The notes: generated from the sequence alone by a model not told the origin. A stretch of DNA of 64,000 nt from Shewanella litorisediminis (GCF_016834455.1 NZ_CP069213.1:3008501-3072500); one strand, 5' to 3'; numbered from the stretch's first letter, positions 38,157 to 49,056 are shown. A program made the numbers and translations.

Positions 38157-39227
38157 TTGGCCAGTAAACTCACCACCATGAACCTCTATCTGGAGCCCGC
38201 AGACAGCCGCCGCCTGGCCTCCCTCTGTGGTCCCTTTGATGACAACATCAAACAGCTCGAGCGCCGTATCGGTGTTGAAATCAGCTACCGCAACAACCAT
38301 TTTCAGATCGTTGGCCAGCCACGCAACTGCCTGACAGCCAATAACCTGCTCAAATCCCTGTACGTGGAAACCGCACCTGTGAAGGGCAGCACCCCAGACC
38401 TGGAACCGGAGCAGGTGCATATTGCCATTCAGGAAGCCATCGCCCTCGAAGCCGAAGACGAGCACGAGGATCTGAAAGAGCACTACATCAAGACCCGCCG
38501 CGGGGTGATTAAGCCGCGCAATCCCAATCAGAGCCAGTATGTGGTCAACATAGTGCGCCACGATATCACCTTTGGCATTGGCCCCGCCGGGACCGGCAAA
38601 ACCTATCTTGCCGTGGCCGCCGCCGTGGATGCGCTGGAGCGCCAGGAAATCCGTCGCATTCTGCTGACCCGCCCTGCCGTGGAAGCCGGTGAGAAACTGG
38701 GCTTTTTGCCCGGTGATTTGAGCCAGAAAGTCGACCCTTATCTGCGCCCGCTTTACGATGCCCTGTTTGAAATGCTCGGCTTTGAAAAGGTTGAACGCCT
38801 GATTGAGCGCAGCGTGATTGAAATCGCGCCGCTGGCCTACATGCGTGGCCGCACCCTGAACGATGCTTTTATTATTCTGGACGAGAGCCAAAACACCACG
38901 GTGGAACAAATGAAAATGTTCCTCACCCGTATCGGCTTTAACTCCAAGGCCGTGATAACCGGCGATATCACCCAGATTGACTTGCCCAAGCATCAAAAGT
39001 CCGGTTTGCGCCATGCCATCGAAGTGCTGGGGGATGTGAATGAAATCAGCTTTAACTTTTTCCAGTCCAAAGACGTGGTACGCCACCCCGTAGTGGCCCG
39101 CATCGTTGAGGCATATGAAGAGTTCGAAGCCAAACAGCAAGCCGGCAAGGGTCGACACGACAGTCAGTACCGCCTGGCAGACAGCCCACAGGCAGACACT
39201 GCCGAAGGAGAGCCCCATGGCGCTTGA
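38157..39227 (+). CDS. ybeZ: PhoH-like ATPase YbeZ
   Basis: A 356-residue PhoH-family P-loop protein that partners the RNA-processing factor YbeY. It contains [20 protein letters not shown], Walker [21 protein letters not shown] and Walker [22 protein letters not shown] choose the TTG at 38157, as GGAG lies six bases before it and the resulting N-terminus matches the length of E. coli YbeZ; an ATG at 38178 is the alternative. It overlaps ybeY by 11 bases. Confidence 0.94.
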   Translation: MASKLTTMNLYLEPADSRRLASLCGPFDDNIKQLERRIGVEISYRNNHFQIVGQPRNCLTANNLLKSLYVETAPVKGSTPDLEPEQVHIAIQEAIALEAEDEHEDLKEHYIKTRRGVIKPRNPNQSQYVVNIVRHDITFGIGPAGTGKTYLAVAAAVDALERQEIRRILLTRPAVEAGEKLGFLPGDLSQKVDPYLRPLYDALFEMLGFEKVERLIERSVIEIAPLAYMRGRTLNDAFIILDESQNTTVEQMKMFLTRIGFNSKAVITGDITQIDLPKHQKSGLRHAIEVLGDVNEISFNFFQSKDVVRHPVVARIVEAYEEFEAKQQAGKGRHDSQYRLADSPQADTAEGEPHGA

Positions 39228-39678
39228 ACTGGCATTGGATCTGCAATTTGCTGTTAACCCAGGTAATTTGCCTTCGGAAACAGAGTTTGAAACCTGGGTT
39301 CGGGTCGCCCTCGGCGACACCCTCGATGAAGCCGAGCTGACCATTCGCATTGTGGATGCCGCTGAGAGTCAGCAGCTTAACCGCGACTACCGCGGCAAGG
39401 ACAAACCCACCAATGTGCTGTCGTTCCCCTTTGAGGCGCCTCCCGGAATGGAGCTGCCGCTGCTTGGGGATCTTGTCATTTGCGCGTCTGTCGTTGAAAA
39501 TGAGGCCCTTGAGCAGCAAAAGGCCTTAGAGGCCCACTGGGCTCACATGGTTGTACATGGTTGCCTGCATCTGCTAGGTTATGACCATATTGAAGACGCC
39601 GAAGCTGAAGAAATGGAAGCGCTGGAAACCACGCTTCTGACCGGCCTCGGTTACCCCGATCCCTATAAGGAGCAATAA
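39217..39678 (+). CDS. ybeY: Endoribonuclease/rRNA maturation factor YbeY
   Basis: Zinc-dependent RNase for 16S rRNA 3'-end maturation and ribosome quality control. The 153-residue protein ends with the metal motif [20 protein letters not shown] (H-x3-H-x5-H). Also visible: [19 protein letters not shown]. The ATG at 39217 follows GAAGGAG; the open frame beginning at 39106 is the wrong length and overlaps ybeZ. corC follows after 30 bases. Confidence 0.95.
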   Translation: MALELALDLQFAVNPGNLPSETEFETWVRVALGDTLDEAELTIRIVDAAESQQLNRDYRGKDKPTNVLSFPFEAPPGMELPLLGDLVICASVVENEALEQQKALEAHWAHMVVHGCLHLLGYDHIEDAEAEEMEALETTLLTGLGYPDPYKEQ

Positions 39679-39708
39679 TCGGCTTTTTAATGAGCCGTGA
39701 AAATCACT

Positions 39709-40587
39709 ATGAGTGACGACATACCCCCGAGTAGCAACGCCCATAAGAAAGGCTGGTTTGAACGCGTTAGTCAGTTATTCCAGGGCGAACCTCAAAATCG
39801 TGACGATCTGGTGGGAGTGATCCACGATGCCGAGCAACGCGACCTCATCACCGAAGACACCCGGGAAATGATCCAGGGTGTGCTGGAAGTCTCAGACCTG
39901 AGAGTCAGGGACATCATGATCCCCCGCGCCCAGATTGTGGCCATCAAAATCGACAGCACAGTAGAAGAGCTGCTGGCTACCGTCATAAGTTCGGCCCATT
40001 CGCGCTTCCCTGTGGTCAACGACGATAAAGACCATATCGAAGGCATACTGCTGGCCAAGGATCTGCTCAAATACGGTTTTAATAACAGTGATGAACCCTT
40101 CGCGCTGGAGAAGGTGATCCGCCCTGCCGTGGTGGTTCCGGAAAGCAAGCGCGTGGATGTGCTACTCAAGGAATTTCGCTCCCAACGTTACCATATGGCC
40201 ATTGTCGTGGATGAGTACGGCGGTGTGTCCGGCTTGGTAACCATCGAGGATATCCTCGAAGAAATCGTGGGTGAAATCGAAGACGAATTTGACCACGACA
40301 GTGTGGAAGAGACCGAAATCCGCAAGGTCAACAACACTGTATTTATGGTCAAGGCGCTCACGGCGATTGAAGACTTCAACGAAGAATTCGGTACCGATTT
40401 CTCCGACGAAGAATTTGATACCGTAGGCGGTATGGTGGCCCACGCCTTTGGCCATCTGCCTGAGCGTAATGAACAAATCAGTATCGGCGGCATCGAATTT
40501 AAAGTGATCAGCGCTGATACCCGGCGTCTTATTCAGCTGAGGGTCAAGTTTCCCGACCCTGAGCAGGCTGAGATCGTCGAGATCTGA
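39709..40587 (+). CDS. corC: CorC/YbeX family CBS-domain protein
   Basis: A 292-residue cytosolic protein with two CBS domains (about residues 70-190: RVRDIMIPRAQIVAIKID, YHMAIVVDEYGGVSGLVTIE) and a C-terminal CorC/HlyC transporter-associated domain (DEEFDTVGGMVAHAFGHLPE). Linked to magnesium and cobalt efflux through CorA, and to ribosome function in newer work on YbeX. The start MSDDIPPSSN matches the MSDD start of E. coli; a GTG four codons upstream is the alternative. Confidence 0.92.
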   Translation: MSDDIPPSSNAHKKGWFERVSQLFQGEPQNRDDLVGVIHDAEQRDLITEDTREMIQGVLEVSDLRVRDIMIPRAQIVAIKIDSTVEELLATVISSAHSRFPVVNDDKDHIEGILLAKDLLKYGFNNSDEPFALEKVIRPAVVVPESKRVDVLLKEFRSQRYHMAIVVDEYGGVSGLVTIEDILEEIVGEIEDEFDHDSVEETEIRKVNNTVFMVKALTAIEDFNEEFGTDFSDEEFDTVGGMVAHAFGHLPERNEQISIGGIEFKVISADTRRLIQLRVKFPDPEQAEIVEI

Positions 40588-40596
40588 GTTCCCCGG

Positions 40597-40622
40597 AACG
40601 GGCCTTCACGGCCCGTTTTTTC
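40597..40622 (+). terminator. Intrinsic terminator between corC and lnt
   Basis: CGGGCC-TTCAC-GGCCCG stem followed by six T. It lies between two same-strand genes, so lnt may be expressed partly by read-through or from its own promoter. Confidence 0.82.
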
Positions 40623-40646
40623 CTGTCTATGGATGATTGACTGCAA

Positions 40647-42185
40647 TTGGATCTGAATGCCATCGCCGGCAGCCGCTGGCCCCGACTTGTTCTGGCTTTT
40701 CTTGCCGGCGCCTCAACCTCTCTCGCCTTCGCACCCTATTCGCTGTGGTCCGTTTACCCCATTGCGATAGCCCTGTCACTCTGGCTGTCGCAGGGGCTTT
40801 CACCCAAGGCCGCATTTGGCCATTGGCTCAGCTTTGGATTTGGCAGCTTTGCCTTTGGGATCAGCTGGGTACACGTTAGCATTGACCGATTCGGTGGGCT
40901 GCCACTGGTCGTTTCTCTGTCCTTGATGGCGCTGCTGGCGCTGTATCTTGCACTCTATCCTGCGCTCGCGGGGATGCTTTACGCCCGATTAAAGACTGCC
41001 CATGCCCTGCCCAATCTGTTACTGCTGTTCCCGGCGTTATGGATATTGACCGAGTGGGCGCGGGGATGGATGTTGACCGGCTTCCCCTGGCTTTGGGCAG
41101 GTTACAGCCAAACCGATGGTCCCTTGCTGCCTCTGGCCGCCTTCATTGGTGTGCAGGGCATAGGCGCGCTCGTTCTGGTGTGTGCCGGCGCCTTGGCGCT
41201 GCTCAGTCAAAAACGCGGGTTACCGCTGGCATTTTTGTTGCCAGTGCTGGCCCTTCTGGTATTCATGGCCAACCGATTTCCTCAGGTAGAGCGCAGTGGC
41301 GAAACCCTCAAGGTGCTGCTGGTACAGGGCAATATCCCCCAGAGCATGAAATGGGAACCTGAGCAGCTTTGGCCCACCATGCTCAAATACATGGATTTGA
41401 GTCGTCCGCACGCAGATGCCGATATCATATTGTGGCCGGAAGCCGCCATACCCGCCCCCGAGTCCATGGTGGCGGATTTTCTGGATAACGCCAACCGGGT
41501 AGCCAACCTCAACAACAATGCCATTATCACCGGTATCATCAGCCATCAGGATAATCATTGGTATAACTCGCTGATCGTGCTGGGTAATCATCACGAAAAA
41601 GTGCAGCAGGAGCCTGATTATGAGGCCAATGGCACCAACCGGTTCCGCAAACATCATCTGTTGCCCATCGGCGAATTCGTGCCATTCGAGTCCCTGTTGA
41701 GGCCCTTAGCCCCCTTCTTTAACCTGCCCATGTCTTCATTCAGCCGCGGAGACTACCTGCAGCCGAACCTGTTGGCAGCCGGTTTTCAGCTGGCGCCGGC
41801 CATTTGTTATGAAATAGCCTTTCCAGAGCAGTTGCGACAGAACGTGACTGAGCACACCGATCTGCTGCTGACAGTGTCAAACGATGCATGGTTCGGGGAG
41901 TCCAACGGCCCTCTGCAGCACATGGAAATTGCCCGCATGCGCTCGGCTGAGCTCGGTCGTCCCTTGCTTCGCGCCACCAATAATGGCGTCACGGCCGTGG
42001 TGGATGAATTTGGCCAAATCTCTGAGGCAGTGCCTCAGTTTGAAACCCAGGTGCTTAAAGCCGACGTTGCCCTGACCAAGGGCACCACGCTGTTTGCCCG
42101 CACGGGTCACTTGCCACTCTATCTGCTCTGTGTCCTCATCGTGTTGGCAGCTTGGGGTTACAGACGCAAACAAGCGCACCGATAA
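40647..42185 (+). CDS. lnt: Apolipoprotein N-acyltransferase
   Basis: Adds the third acyl chain to the N-terminal cysteine of lipoproteins in the inner membrane. The 512-residue protein has about six N-terminal helices and a nitrilase-like periplasmic domain with the catalytic triad segments ILWPEAAIPAPES (Glu), HHLLPIGEFVPFES (Lys nearby) and PAICYEIAFPE (Cys). The start is a TTG, the only codon that leaves room for the first helix, and its ribosome-binding site is weak. It follows corC, as in E. coli. Confidence 0.95.
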   Translation: MDLNAIAGSRWPRLVLAFLAGASTSLAFAPYSLWSVYPIAIALSLWLSQGLSPKAAFGHWLSFGFGSFAFGISWVHVSIDRFGGLPLVVSLSLMALLALYLALYPALAGMLYARLKTAHALPNLLLLFPALWILTEWARGWMLTGFPWLWAGYSQTDGPLLPLAAFIGVQGIGALVLVCAGALALLSQKRGLPLAFLLPVLALLVFMANRFPQVERSGETLKVLLVQGNIPQSMKWEPEQLWPTMLKYMDLSRPHADADIILWPEAAIPAPESMVADFLDNANRVANLNNNAIITGIISHQDNHWYNSLIVLGNHHEKVQQEPDYEANGTNRFRKHHLLPIGEFVPFESLLRPLAPFFNLPMSSFSRGDYLQPNLLAAGFQLAPAICYEIAFPEQLRQNVTEHTDLLLTVSNDAWFGESNGPLQHMEIARMRSAELGRPLLRATNNGVTAVVDEFGQISEAVPQFETQVLKADVALTKGTTLFARTGHLPLYLLCVLIVLAAWGYRRKQAHR

Positions 42186-42314
42186 GTCGAAAGTTCGTCC
42201 ACCGCCTTCCCCTAAAATCCATCAGCTTAGTGAAGACAACCACTTTTTTTGCTTGCCTGAAGCCACATTGAGACTAGGCTTATCTAAAGGTAAGTCTCCG
42301 GGGGGCAAAGGGAC

Positions 42315-43556
42315 ATGCTCGGGCAACAACAAATCCTGATAATCGACGATTCTGAAGCCATTTTGATGGTGGTAAAGACCATGCTTGCACGCATGGGCTT
42401 TGAAAAAATCACCACCATGACGTCCGCCACCAAGGCGCTTGCTGTTGTGGGACTGGAGCCGGCGCGTTTCCAGATAATATTGACCGATCTTAGAATGCCG
42501 GATACCGATGGGCTGGATGTGCTCAGAAAGCTTGGCGAAATGGGCTTTAAAGGGGCTGTGGCCATCATTTCTGAAATGGACAGGCGCATCATAAATCTGG
42601 CCGCCGACATTGCCCGGCGTCATCGGCTGCACATGATTGGCTGCATTTGTAAACCGGTGCAGCTGGACGATTTATCGGCCCTGGTTGAAAAGGCCTCTGA
42701 GCTGCGTGTCACCCTTGAGCCCCCTGCAGCATTGCTGACCCGAGAGCAGGTTCAGACCGCCTTCAATCAAATTCAGGTTATCCCCTACTACCAGCCCAAG
42801 GTAGATTTGAACAAATGCCAGGTTGTGGGCGTGGAAGCGCTGGCCCGCATTCGTTTCCCCGGGGAAATTAATGCCCTGAGACCCTGCCGATTTATGCCGG
42901 TTATTCAAGAATATGGCATGCTGCCTCAGCTCTCCCAACGCATGCTGCAACAGGCCTGTAAAGACTTGCCCACTATCAGATCTATCCTCGGCAACGACAT
43001 AAAAATCAGTTTGAACATCAGCCCGGAAGAGCTGGAGAACACCTATCTGGCAGACAGTCTGGAGCATATCTGGCGTAAGAGTGGCACTGGCAACGATTCG
43101 CTGGTGCTTGAAATCACCGAAGAACATTACATACACAACAGTGCCCAGCTCGAGTCCCTGAACAGGCTGCGTTTGAGGGGATTTGGATTGTCTCTGGATG
43201 ACTTTGGCATCGGCTTTACCAATATCAATCAGCTCAGAGACTTACCCTACACAGAAGTCAAAATCGACCGTTCGCTTATCATCAATATTCACAGAGACAG
43301 TTTTTGCCAGGCCATTTTGAACGGTCTGGTAGAAATTGCCCGCCAGTTGGGGATTACTCTGGTGGCAGAAGGCATAGAGCACATGGACGAGCTCAAATAC
43401 CTGATGCAAACTCACCCTGAGTTGGTATTGCAGGGATACCTCATCAGCCTGCCCCGCTCTCTCGACACACTGAATACATGGCACAAGGGCTGGCAGCATC
43501 AATTTGGCAATCGGGCCAATATCCACCGGCATCAGCCCCCCGCCAATGAAGACTGA
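42315..43556 (+). CDS. Response regulator with EAL domain (REC-EAL, predicted c-di-GMP phosphodiesterase)
   Basis: A 413-residue two-domain protein. The receiver (residues 5-125) has the acidic pair Asp11-Asp12, phospho-acceptor Asp58 (ILTDLRMPD), Ser86 and Lys113, all intact. The EAL domain (about 145-395) has Glu174 in VEALARIRF, Asn234 (LNISPEEL), Glu266 (LEITEE), Asp295-Asp296 (LDDFGIGF), Lys316 (VKIDRSL) and AEGIE, so cyclic-di-GMP hydrolysis is likely. No partner histidine kinase is adjacent. It sits between lnt and leuS, which are close neighbours in E. coli. No ATG-proximal ribosome site is obvious apart from GGGGG at 42300. Confidence 0.9.
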   Translation: MLGQQQILIIDDSEAILMVVKTMLARMGFEKITTMTSATKALAVVGLEPARFQIILTDLRMPDTDGLDVLRKLGEMGFKGAVAIISEMDRRIINLAADIARRHRLHMIGCICKPVQLDDLSALVEKASELRVTLEPPAALLTREQVQTAFNQIQVIPYYQPKVDLNKCQVVGVEALARIRFPGEINALRPCRFMPVIQEYGMLPQLSQRMLQQACKDLPTIRSILGNDIKISLNISPEELENTYLADSLEHIWRKSGTGNDSLVLEITEEHYIHNSAQLESLNRLRLRGFGLSLDDFGIGFTNINQLRDLPYTEVKIDRSLIINIHRDSFCQAILNGLVEIARQLGITLVAEGIEHMDELKYLMQTHPELVLQGYLISLPRSLDTLNTWHKGWQHQFGNRANIHRHQPPANED

Positions 43557-43589
43557 AATGCCAATCAAGACTAAAGTGCCAACAAAAAA

Positions 43590-44090
43590 TTAAGGTGCCA
43601 GCGCCTCGCGAATAAACTCATCGTTATCACACTCAGGGCAATCAGGCACGACCGACGGGAATTCAATGTCCATCCCGTGGCCACAACTGGTACACACCAT
43701 GCGTCCCTGGCTGATGATTTCGCCACTTTGATAGTAACCGTGATGTTTAAAGTCCTGTGCCAGTTCATGCCATTGCACCTGACTGCGGTCAGTTATCTCT
43801 GAAAGCCAATGCCAGAGCGTGTTTTCGATGGCAATAAAAGACGGACTGTGCGTCAGGGAGCTTTCGTTTTTTTCCTGAAGAAAAGCGGCGATGTCGCGCC
43901 TGAGAAATTCCAGTGCCAATGCCAGCTCTTCTTCATCGGCCTGGGCCTTGAGGCGTCCAAAGGCCTCGCCGGAAGTCATCAGCCGGAACAGATTCTTGGC
44001 GTTCAGCTCCGGGTTTGCCTCAAAGTGGGTGGCCAAATCCTTAATGAGATCCTGATACAGGGCCAGTAATTGCGTGCTTCTGCTGGTCAT
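43590..44090 (-). CDS. ybeL: YbeL/DUF1451 family zinc-ribbon protein
   Basis: A 166-residue protein with a helical N-terminal part and a C-terminal zinc ribbon: CTSCGHGMDIEFPSVVPDCPEC (two CxxC knuckles). It matches the YbeL family of unknown function, which in E. coli is encoded near leuS too. The start is the ATG at 44090 (MTSRSTQLLALYQ); a TTG two codons upstream is less likely. Divergent from leuS and convergent with the REC-EAL gene. Confidence 0.88.
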   Translation of the reverse strand: MTSRSTQLLALYQDLIKDLATHFEANPELNAKNLFRLMTSGEAFGRLKAQADEEELALALEFLRRDIAAFLQEKNESSLTHSPSFIAIENTLWHWLSEITDRSQVQWHELAQDFKHHGYYQSGEIISQGRMVCTSCGHGMDIEFPSVVPDCPECDNDEFIREALAP

Positions 44091-44209
44091 CGTCAATACT
44101 CCTTCAAGGGAACCTTTTTAATGAACCGCTTCTGGTTTATTCTATGCAGATCCCGCAGCGCAGACCAAGCGCGTGATCAAACAAACAGGCGGCAATGCCG
44201 GAAAAATTG

Positions 44210-46789
44210 ATGCAAGAGCAATACATCCATTCGGAAATCGAGGCTGAGGTACAAAAGTACTGGGCCGATAACAAAACCTTTGAAGTCACTGAAGATCCTG
44301 CGAAAGAGAAGTTCTATTGCCTCTCTATGTTCCCTTATCCTTCCGGCCGACTTCACATGGGTCATGTGCGTAACTACACCATAGGTGATGTAGTTGCCCG
44401 TTTCCAGCGTCTGCAGGGCAAGAACGTACTTCAGCCCATTGGTTGGGATGCCTTCGGCCTGCCCGCCGAAAACGCGGCCATCAAAAATGCCACCGCGCCG
44501 GCCCCCTGGACCTACGAAAACATCGATTACATGAAAAACCAGCTGAAAATGCTGGGTTTTGGCTACGACTGGAGCCGTGAAATCGCCACCTGTACCCCGG
44601 AATACTATCGCTGGGAACAGTGGTTCTTCACCAAGCTGTATGAAAAAGGTCTGGTTTACAAGAAGACTTCGGCGGTGAACTGGTGCCCGAACGACCAGAC
44701 TGTACTGGCCAACGAGCAGGTGCAGGACGGTTGCTGCTGGCGCTGTGATACCCCGGTTGAGCAAAAAGAAATTCCCCAGTGGTTTATCAAGATCACTGCC
44801 TACGCCGAAGAGCTGCTGAACGACATCGATAACCTCGAGGGTTGGCCTGAGCAGGTCAAGACCATGCAGCGTAACTGGATTGGTCGCTCCGAAGGCGTGG
44901 AAATGACCTTCAAGGTCAAAGACTCAGACGACAGCTTCGATATCTACACTACCCGTCCCGATACTGTGATGGGCGTGACCTACGTGGCCATTGCTGCCGG
45001 TCACCCTCTGGCCGAGAAAGCCGCCCTGAATAACCCAGAGCTGGCTGCCTTTGTGGAGGAGTGCAAGCAAAGCGGCACCTCTGAGGCCGAGCTTGCCACC
45101 ATGGAGAAGAAAGGCGTGGCCACTGGCCTGTACGCCATTCACCCCCTGACCGGCGAAGAAGTGCCGGTATGGGCCGCCAACTTCGTGCTGATGAACTATG
45201 GCACCGGCGCCGTGATGTCGGTACCGGCCCACGACCAGCGTGACTACGAATTTGCCAAGAAATACAGTCTGGCACTCAAGGCAGTTATCAAGCCTGCCGA
45301 TGGCGAGGTGGATATCTCTGAGGCCGCCTACACCGAAAAAGGCGTACTGTTTAACTCAGGTGAATTCAATAACCTCGACTTCGACGGTGCCTTCAATGCA
45401 ATTGCCGATAAGCTCGCTGCCGAAGGCAAGGGCAAGCGTCAGGTGAACTTCCGTCTGCGTGACTGGGGCGTGAGCCGTCAGCGTTACTGGGGCGCGCCAA
45501 TCCCTATGGTGACCCTGGAAGATGGTACTGTGATGCCAACGCCCGAAGACCAGCTGCCGGTTATCCTGCCGGAAGATGTGGTGATGGACGGCGTGCAAAG
45601 CCCCATCAAGGCCGATAAAGAGTGGGCCAAGACCCAGGTGAATGGTCAGGACGCGCTGCGCGAAACCGATACCTTCGACACCTTTATGGAGTCTTCCTGG
45701 TACTACGCGCGCTACTGCTCGCCAAAGGCCAACGAAATGCTGGACCCAGCCAAAGCCAACTACTGGCTGCCAGTGGATCAGTACATCGGTGGTATCGAGC
45801 ACGCTTGTATGCACCTGTTGTACTTCCGCTTCTTCCACAAGCTCTTGCGTGATGCAGGCCTGGTGAACTCCAACGAGCCTGCCAAGCGTCTGCTGACCCA
45901 GGGCATGGTGCTGGCCGATGCCTTCTACTACAACAACGAGAAAGGCGCCCGCATATGGGTATCGCCCCTCGATGTGACCGTGGTAGAGAAAGACGACAAG
46001 GGCCGTATCCTTAAGTCCGTGGACAACGAAGGCCATGAGCTGGTGTACACCGGCATGAGCAAGATGTCCAAGTCCAAGAACAACGGTATCGACCCTCAGG
46101 TGATGGTAGAAAAATACGGCGCCGACACTGTGCGTCTGTTTATGATGTTCGCCTCACCGCCAGAGCTGACTCTGGAATGGCAGGAATCCGGCGTGGAAGG
46201 TGCACACCGCTTTATCAAACGTCTGTGGAAACTGGCCTCTGAGTACAGTGCTGCCCCTGCCACCGAAGCCCTGGATGTAGCCGCGCTCAATGGGGATCAA
46301 AAGACACTGCGCCGTGAGCTGCACAAAACCATCGCCAAGGTGACTGATGACCTGGGTCGCCGTCAGATGTTCAACACCGCCGTCGCCGCCGTGATGGAGC
46401 TGATGAACCATCTGCAAAAGGCGCCGCTGGAGTCTGCCCAGGACAAGGCGCTGATGAACGAAGCCCTGTCTGCCGTGGTACGTCTGTTGTACCCCATCGC
46501 ACCGCACGTCTGTTTCAACCTGTGGCGTGAGCTGGGTAACAGCAGTGCTATCGAAGATGCAGGCTGGCCAGCCACCGACGAGTCAGCGCTGGTTGAAGAC
46601 AGCAAGCTCATCGTGGTGCAGGTAAACGGTAAGGTACGTGCCAAGCTCACCGTAGCGGCCGATGCCACCAAGGAACAGGTGGAGGCCCTGGGTCTTGCCG
46701 AAGACGCCGTGCGCAAATACACAGACGGTGTGACTGTACGCAAGGTCATCTATGTGCCGGGCAAATTGCTCAACATCGTTGCCAACTGA
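44210..46789 (+). CDS. leuS: Leucyl-tRNA synthetase
   Basis: Class I synthetase charging tRNA-Leu; the window also encodes tRNA-Leu(UAG). From the ATG at 44210 it is 859 residues starting [14 protein letters not shown], the same start as E. coli. It has the HIGH-type [19 protein letters not shown], the CP1 editing domain (about 225-415, with a conserved TTRPDTVMG), and [11 protein letters not shown]. An in-frame ATG five codons upstream (44195) is possible. Divergent from ybeL; a terminator follows. Confidence 0.97.
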   Translation: MQEQYIHSEIEAEVQKYWADNKTFEVTEDPAKEKFYCLSMFPYPSGRLHMGHVRNYTIGDVVARFQRLQGKNVLQPIGWDAFGLPAENAAIKNATAPAPWTYENIDYMKNQLKMLGFGYDWSREIATCTPEYYRWEQWFFTKLYEKGLVYKKTSAVNWCPNDQTVLANEQVQDGCCWRCDTPVEQKEIPQWFIKITAYAEELLNDIDNLEGWPEQVKTMQRNWIGRSEGVEMTFKVKDSDDSFDIYTTRPDTVMGVTYVAIAAGHPLAEKAALNNPELAAFVEECKQSGTSEAELATMEKKGVATGLYAIHPLTGEEVPVWAANFVLMNYGTGAVMSVPAHDQRDYEFAKKYSLALKAVIKPADGEVDISEAAYTEKGVLFNSGEFNNLDFDGAFNAIADKLAAEGKGKRQVNFRLRDWGVSRQRYWGAPIPMVTLEDGTVMPTPEDQLPVILPEDVVMDGVQSPIKADKEWAKTQVNGQDALRETDTFDTFMESSWYYARYCSPKANEMLDPAKANYWLPVDQYIGGIEHACMHLLYFRFFHKLLRDAGLVNSNEPAKRLLTQGMVLADAFYYNNEKGARIWVSPLDVTVVEKDDKGRILKSVDNEGHELVYTGMSKMSKSKNNGIDPQVMVEKYGADTVRLFMMFASPPELTLEWQESGVEGAHRFIKRLWKLASEYSAAPATEALDVAALNGDQKTLRRELHKTIAKVTDDLGRRQMFNTAVAAVMELMNHLQKAPLESAQDKALMNEALSAVVRLLYPIAPHVCFNLWRELGNSSAIEDAGWPATDESALVEDSKLIVVQVNGKVRAKLTVAADATKEQVEALGLAEDAVRKYTDGVTVRKVIYVPGKLLNIVAN

Positions 46790-46829
46790 CCTGTAGCCTG
46801 CGACACTGTCGCCGGTTCAGGGGATTGAA

Positions 46830-46855
46830 GAAAAACCCGCTGCTGCGGGTTTTTC
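46830..46855 (+). terminator. Intrinsic terminator between leuS and lptE
   Basis: AAAAACCCGC-TGCT-GCGGGTTTTT stem and T-run, 40 bases past the leuS stop and only about 30 bases before lptE. Confidence 0.85.
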
Positions 46856-46884
46856 TGCTTAACAAAAGGAAGAAGCATTTCGCC

Positions 46885-47379
46885 ATGGTTAGAACATTGC
46901 TTACCGCCATTTTGGGTTTGGCGCTGCTCACTGGCGTCACAGGCTGCGGCTTTCGTCTTCAGGGCAGTTATCAAATTCCGGCCTCCCTCAAGCAATTGAG
47001 TGTCGACAGCGCCGATGAATACAGCGAGCTGACCCGCTTGGTAAAAGACCGCCTACGCCTCTCCGGGGTCAATGTGGTCGCTTCAGATGCCAAGGTGCCT
47101 TCAGTGAGGTTGCTGCGCGACACCCTCGAGCGCACGACCCTGTCGCTCTATCCCACCGGCCACGTCGCCGAATACGAGCTGATATACCATGTCGACTTTG
47201 CCGTGGCTTTTCCCGGTGAAGAGGCCAAGCCATTCAGTGTGGAAATCCGCCGCGACTATCTGGATGACCCCCGCACCGCACTGGCCAAGAGCCGCGAAAT
47301 GGAACTGCTGCTCAAAGAAATGCGCCAGCAAGCGGCCGACAATCTTATCCAAACACTATCCGCCCTCGGGGAACGCTGA
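46885..47379 (+). CDS. lptE: LPS-assembly lipoprotein LptE
   Basis: Lipoprotein that plugs the LptD barrel and helps place lipopolysaccharide in the outer leaflet. The 164-residue protein has the signal MVRTLLTAILGLALLTGVTG ending at cysteine 21 (VTGC), then GFRLQGSYQIPASLKQLSVD, typical of LptE/RlpB. The start at 46885 gives a proper signal; the longer frame from 46825 begins inside the leuS terminator and is rejected. It overlaps holA by one base. Confidence 0.92.
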   Translation: MVRTLLTAILGLALLTGVTGCGFRLQGSYQIPASLKQLSVDSADEYSELTRLVKDRLRLSGVNVVASDAKVPSVRLLRDTLERTTLSLYPTGHVAEYELIYHVDFAVAFPGEEAKPFSVEIRRDYLDDPRTALAKSREMELLLKEMRQQAADNLIQTLSALGER

Positions 47380-48407
47380 TGCGGGTCTATCCTGAGCAGC
47401 TGGGCCGCCATCTGACACCGCTGGCCCAATGTTACTGTTTATTCGGTGACGATGCCTGGTTGATAGAAAACGCCCGCTCTCAGTTATTGGAAGCCGCACG
47501 GCAGCAAGGATTTGAAGAGCGCATCAGCCTGGAGCAGGATAGCGGCTTCAACTGGAACGACTTACAAAACGAGTGGCAGGCATTGAGCCTCTTCGCCAGT
47601 CGCCGCATTATCGAACTCACCCTGCCCCAGGCCAAGCCCGGCGCCGACGGCAGCGCCATGCTGACGGGCCTGATGGCGCAGCCCAACCCGGATCTGCTGC
47701 TTATACTGCGCGGCCCCAAACTCGCCGCCGAACAAACCAACAGCAAGTGGTTTAAAACCCTCGACAACGCCGGCGTTTATGTTCCCTGCAACACGCCTGA
47801 GGGACAGCAGTATTTCCGCTGGTTAGATGGACGCATTACCGCCAACCGATTGATGCTGGACAGCGACGCCCGCCAGTTGCTGGCAACCCTGTATGAAGGG
47901 AATCTGCTGGCTGCCGAGCAGGCGGTGCAATTGCTGGCGCTGCTGGCAGCAAATCGACGTGTCAGCGCCGAAGAGCTGAGCCAGTATTTCGACGACCAAT
48001 CCCGCTTTAACGTGTTTCAGCTAAGCGATGCCCTGCTTGGAAACCAGCAGCAGCGGGTAGCCCATATACTGGCCCAGCTCAAGGCTGAAGGCACGGCCTT
48101 GCCCATTGTGCTCTGGGCGGTGTTTCGCGAACTCGCCAGCCTGCTGCAATTGAAAACTGCCATGGTACAGAGAGAGTCTTTGGCACCGCTGTGGTCAAAG
48201 CTTCGGATTTGGGACAAACGCAAGCCGCTCTATGAAGCCGCGCTGTCGCGATTGTCGCTGCCACAGATTGAAGCCATGCTCGCCCTCTCATCCACACTGG
48301 AGCTCAAACTCAAACAGGGCGGAGAAGAGGACTGGACGCTGCTGACTCATCTTTGCCTGCTGTTTGATGCCAGTGCCCACAGTGCTTTGGTGGATACCCG
48401 GGGTTAA
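47379..48407 (+). CDS. holA: DNA polymerase III subunit delta
   Basis: Delta opens the beta sliding clamp within the clamp loader. The 342-residue protein begins [20 protein letters not shown], followed by [20 protein letters not shown] (family-typical GDDxxLI motif) and C-terminal helical parts ([35 protein letters not shown]). It is coupled to lptE (TGATG) and nadD (stop and start two bases apart), as in E. coli. Confidence 0.94.
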   Translation: MRVYPEQLGRHLTPLAQCYCLFGDDAWLIENARSQLLEAARQQGFEERISLEQDSGFNWNDLQNEWQALSLFASRRIIELTLPQAKPGADGSAMLTGLMAQPNPDLLLILRGPKLAAEQTNSKWFKTLDNAGVYVPCNTPEGQQYFRWLDGRITANRLMLDSDARQLLATLYEGNLLAAEQAVQLLALLAANRRVSAEELSQYFDDQSRFNVFQLSDALLGNQQQRVAHILAQLKAEGTALPIVLWAVFRELASLLQLKTAMVQRESLAPLWSKLRIWDKRKPLYEAALSRLSLPQIEAMLALSSTLELKLKQGGEEDWTLLTHLCLLFDASAHSALVDTRG

Positions 48408-48408
48408 T

Positions 48409-49056
48409 ATGAGTATGCGTAAGGCAAAGCGGCATACCGCGATTCTTGGTGGCACCTTTGACCCGCCACACTTCGGCCATATCAGGCCACTGCAGGATGT
48501 GCTTAAGCACTGGCCCTTGCAGGATTGCTGGCTGTTGCCAAACCATATTCCGCCCCATAAACCGGGCACCCATGCCAGCACGAGTGCAAGACTGGAGATG
48601 ATAGACGCACTCTGTCATCAATTCCCGGCATTCAGCCTGTGCGATATTGAGCTTCGCCGCGATGAGCCCAGCTACACGGTCAACACACTTAAGCAGTTGA
48701 AGGAACTTTATCCCGACAGGGTGTTCTACTTTGTCATGGGGATGGATTCTTTTCTGTCGCTGGATAAGTGGTTTCAGTGGCAGCAGCTTTTTGACCTTTG
48801 CCATCTGGTGCTTTGTGCCCGGCCCGGTTATCAGCTGGCAAACGAGCATCCCATGGCAAAGCTGCTATCACAAAGGCAACACACGGGAGCTGACTTGCCG
48901 GCAGAGGACAGCGGCAAAATGCTCATCACTGACATCAGTGAGCAGGATATCTCCTCTACCGACATCCGCACGGCTTTGGCCAGCGGGCGGGATATTCGCC
49001 AGTTTGTGCCCGAGTCAGTGGCCCGGGTGATTGAGGCCCAAGGCCTGTACCGCTAG
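48409..49056 (+). CDS. nadD: Nicotinate-nucleotide adenylyltransferase
   Basis: Makes deamido-NAD from nicotinate mononucleotide and ATP. The 215-residue protein has the nucleotidyltransferase motif [20 protein letters not shown] near its N-terminus and the closing [20 protein letters not shown]. The start MSMRKAKRH at 48409 is chosen over an upstream ATG that lies inside holA. rsfS follows after 73 bases. Confidence 0.95.
   Translation: MSMRKAKRHTAILGGTFDPPHFGHIRPLQDVLKHWPLQDCWLLPNHIPPHKPGTHASTSARLEMIDALCHQFPAFSLCDIELRRDEPSYTVNTLKQLKELYPDRVFYFVMGMDSFLSLDKWFQWQQLFDLCHLVLCARPGYQLANEHPMAKLLSQRQHTGADLPAEDSGKMLITDISEQDISSTDIRTALASGRDIRQFVPESVARVIEAQGLYR

Noticed and set aside
38124..39350. 408-codon open frame on the minus strand
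   Set aside because: Antisense to ybeZ and ybeY; a shadow frame.
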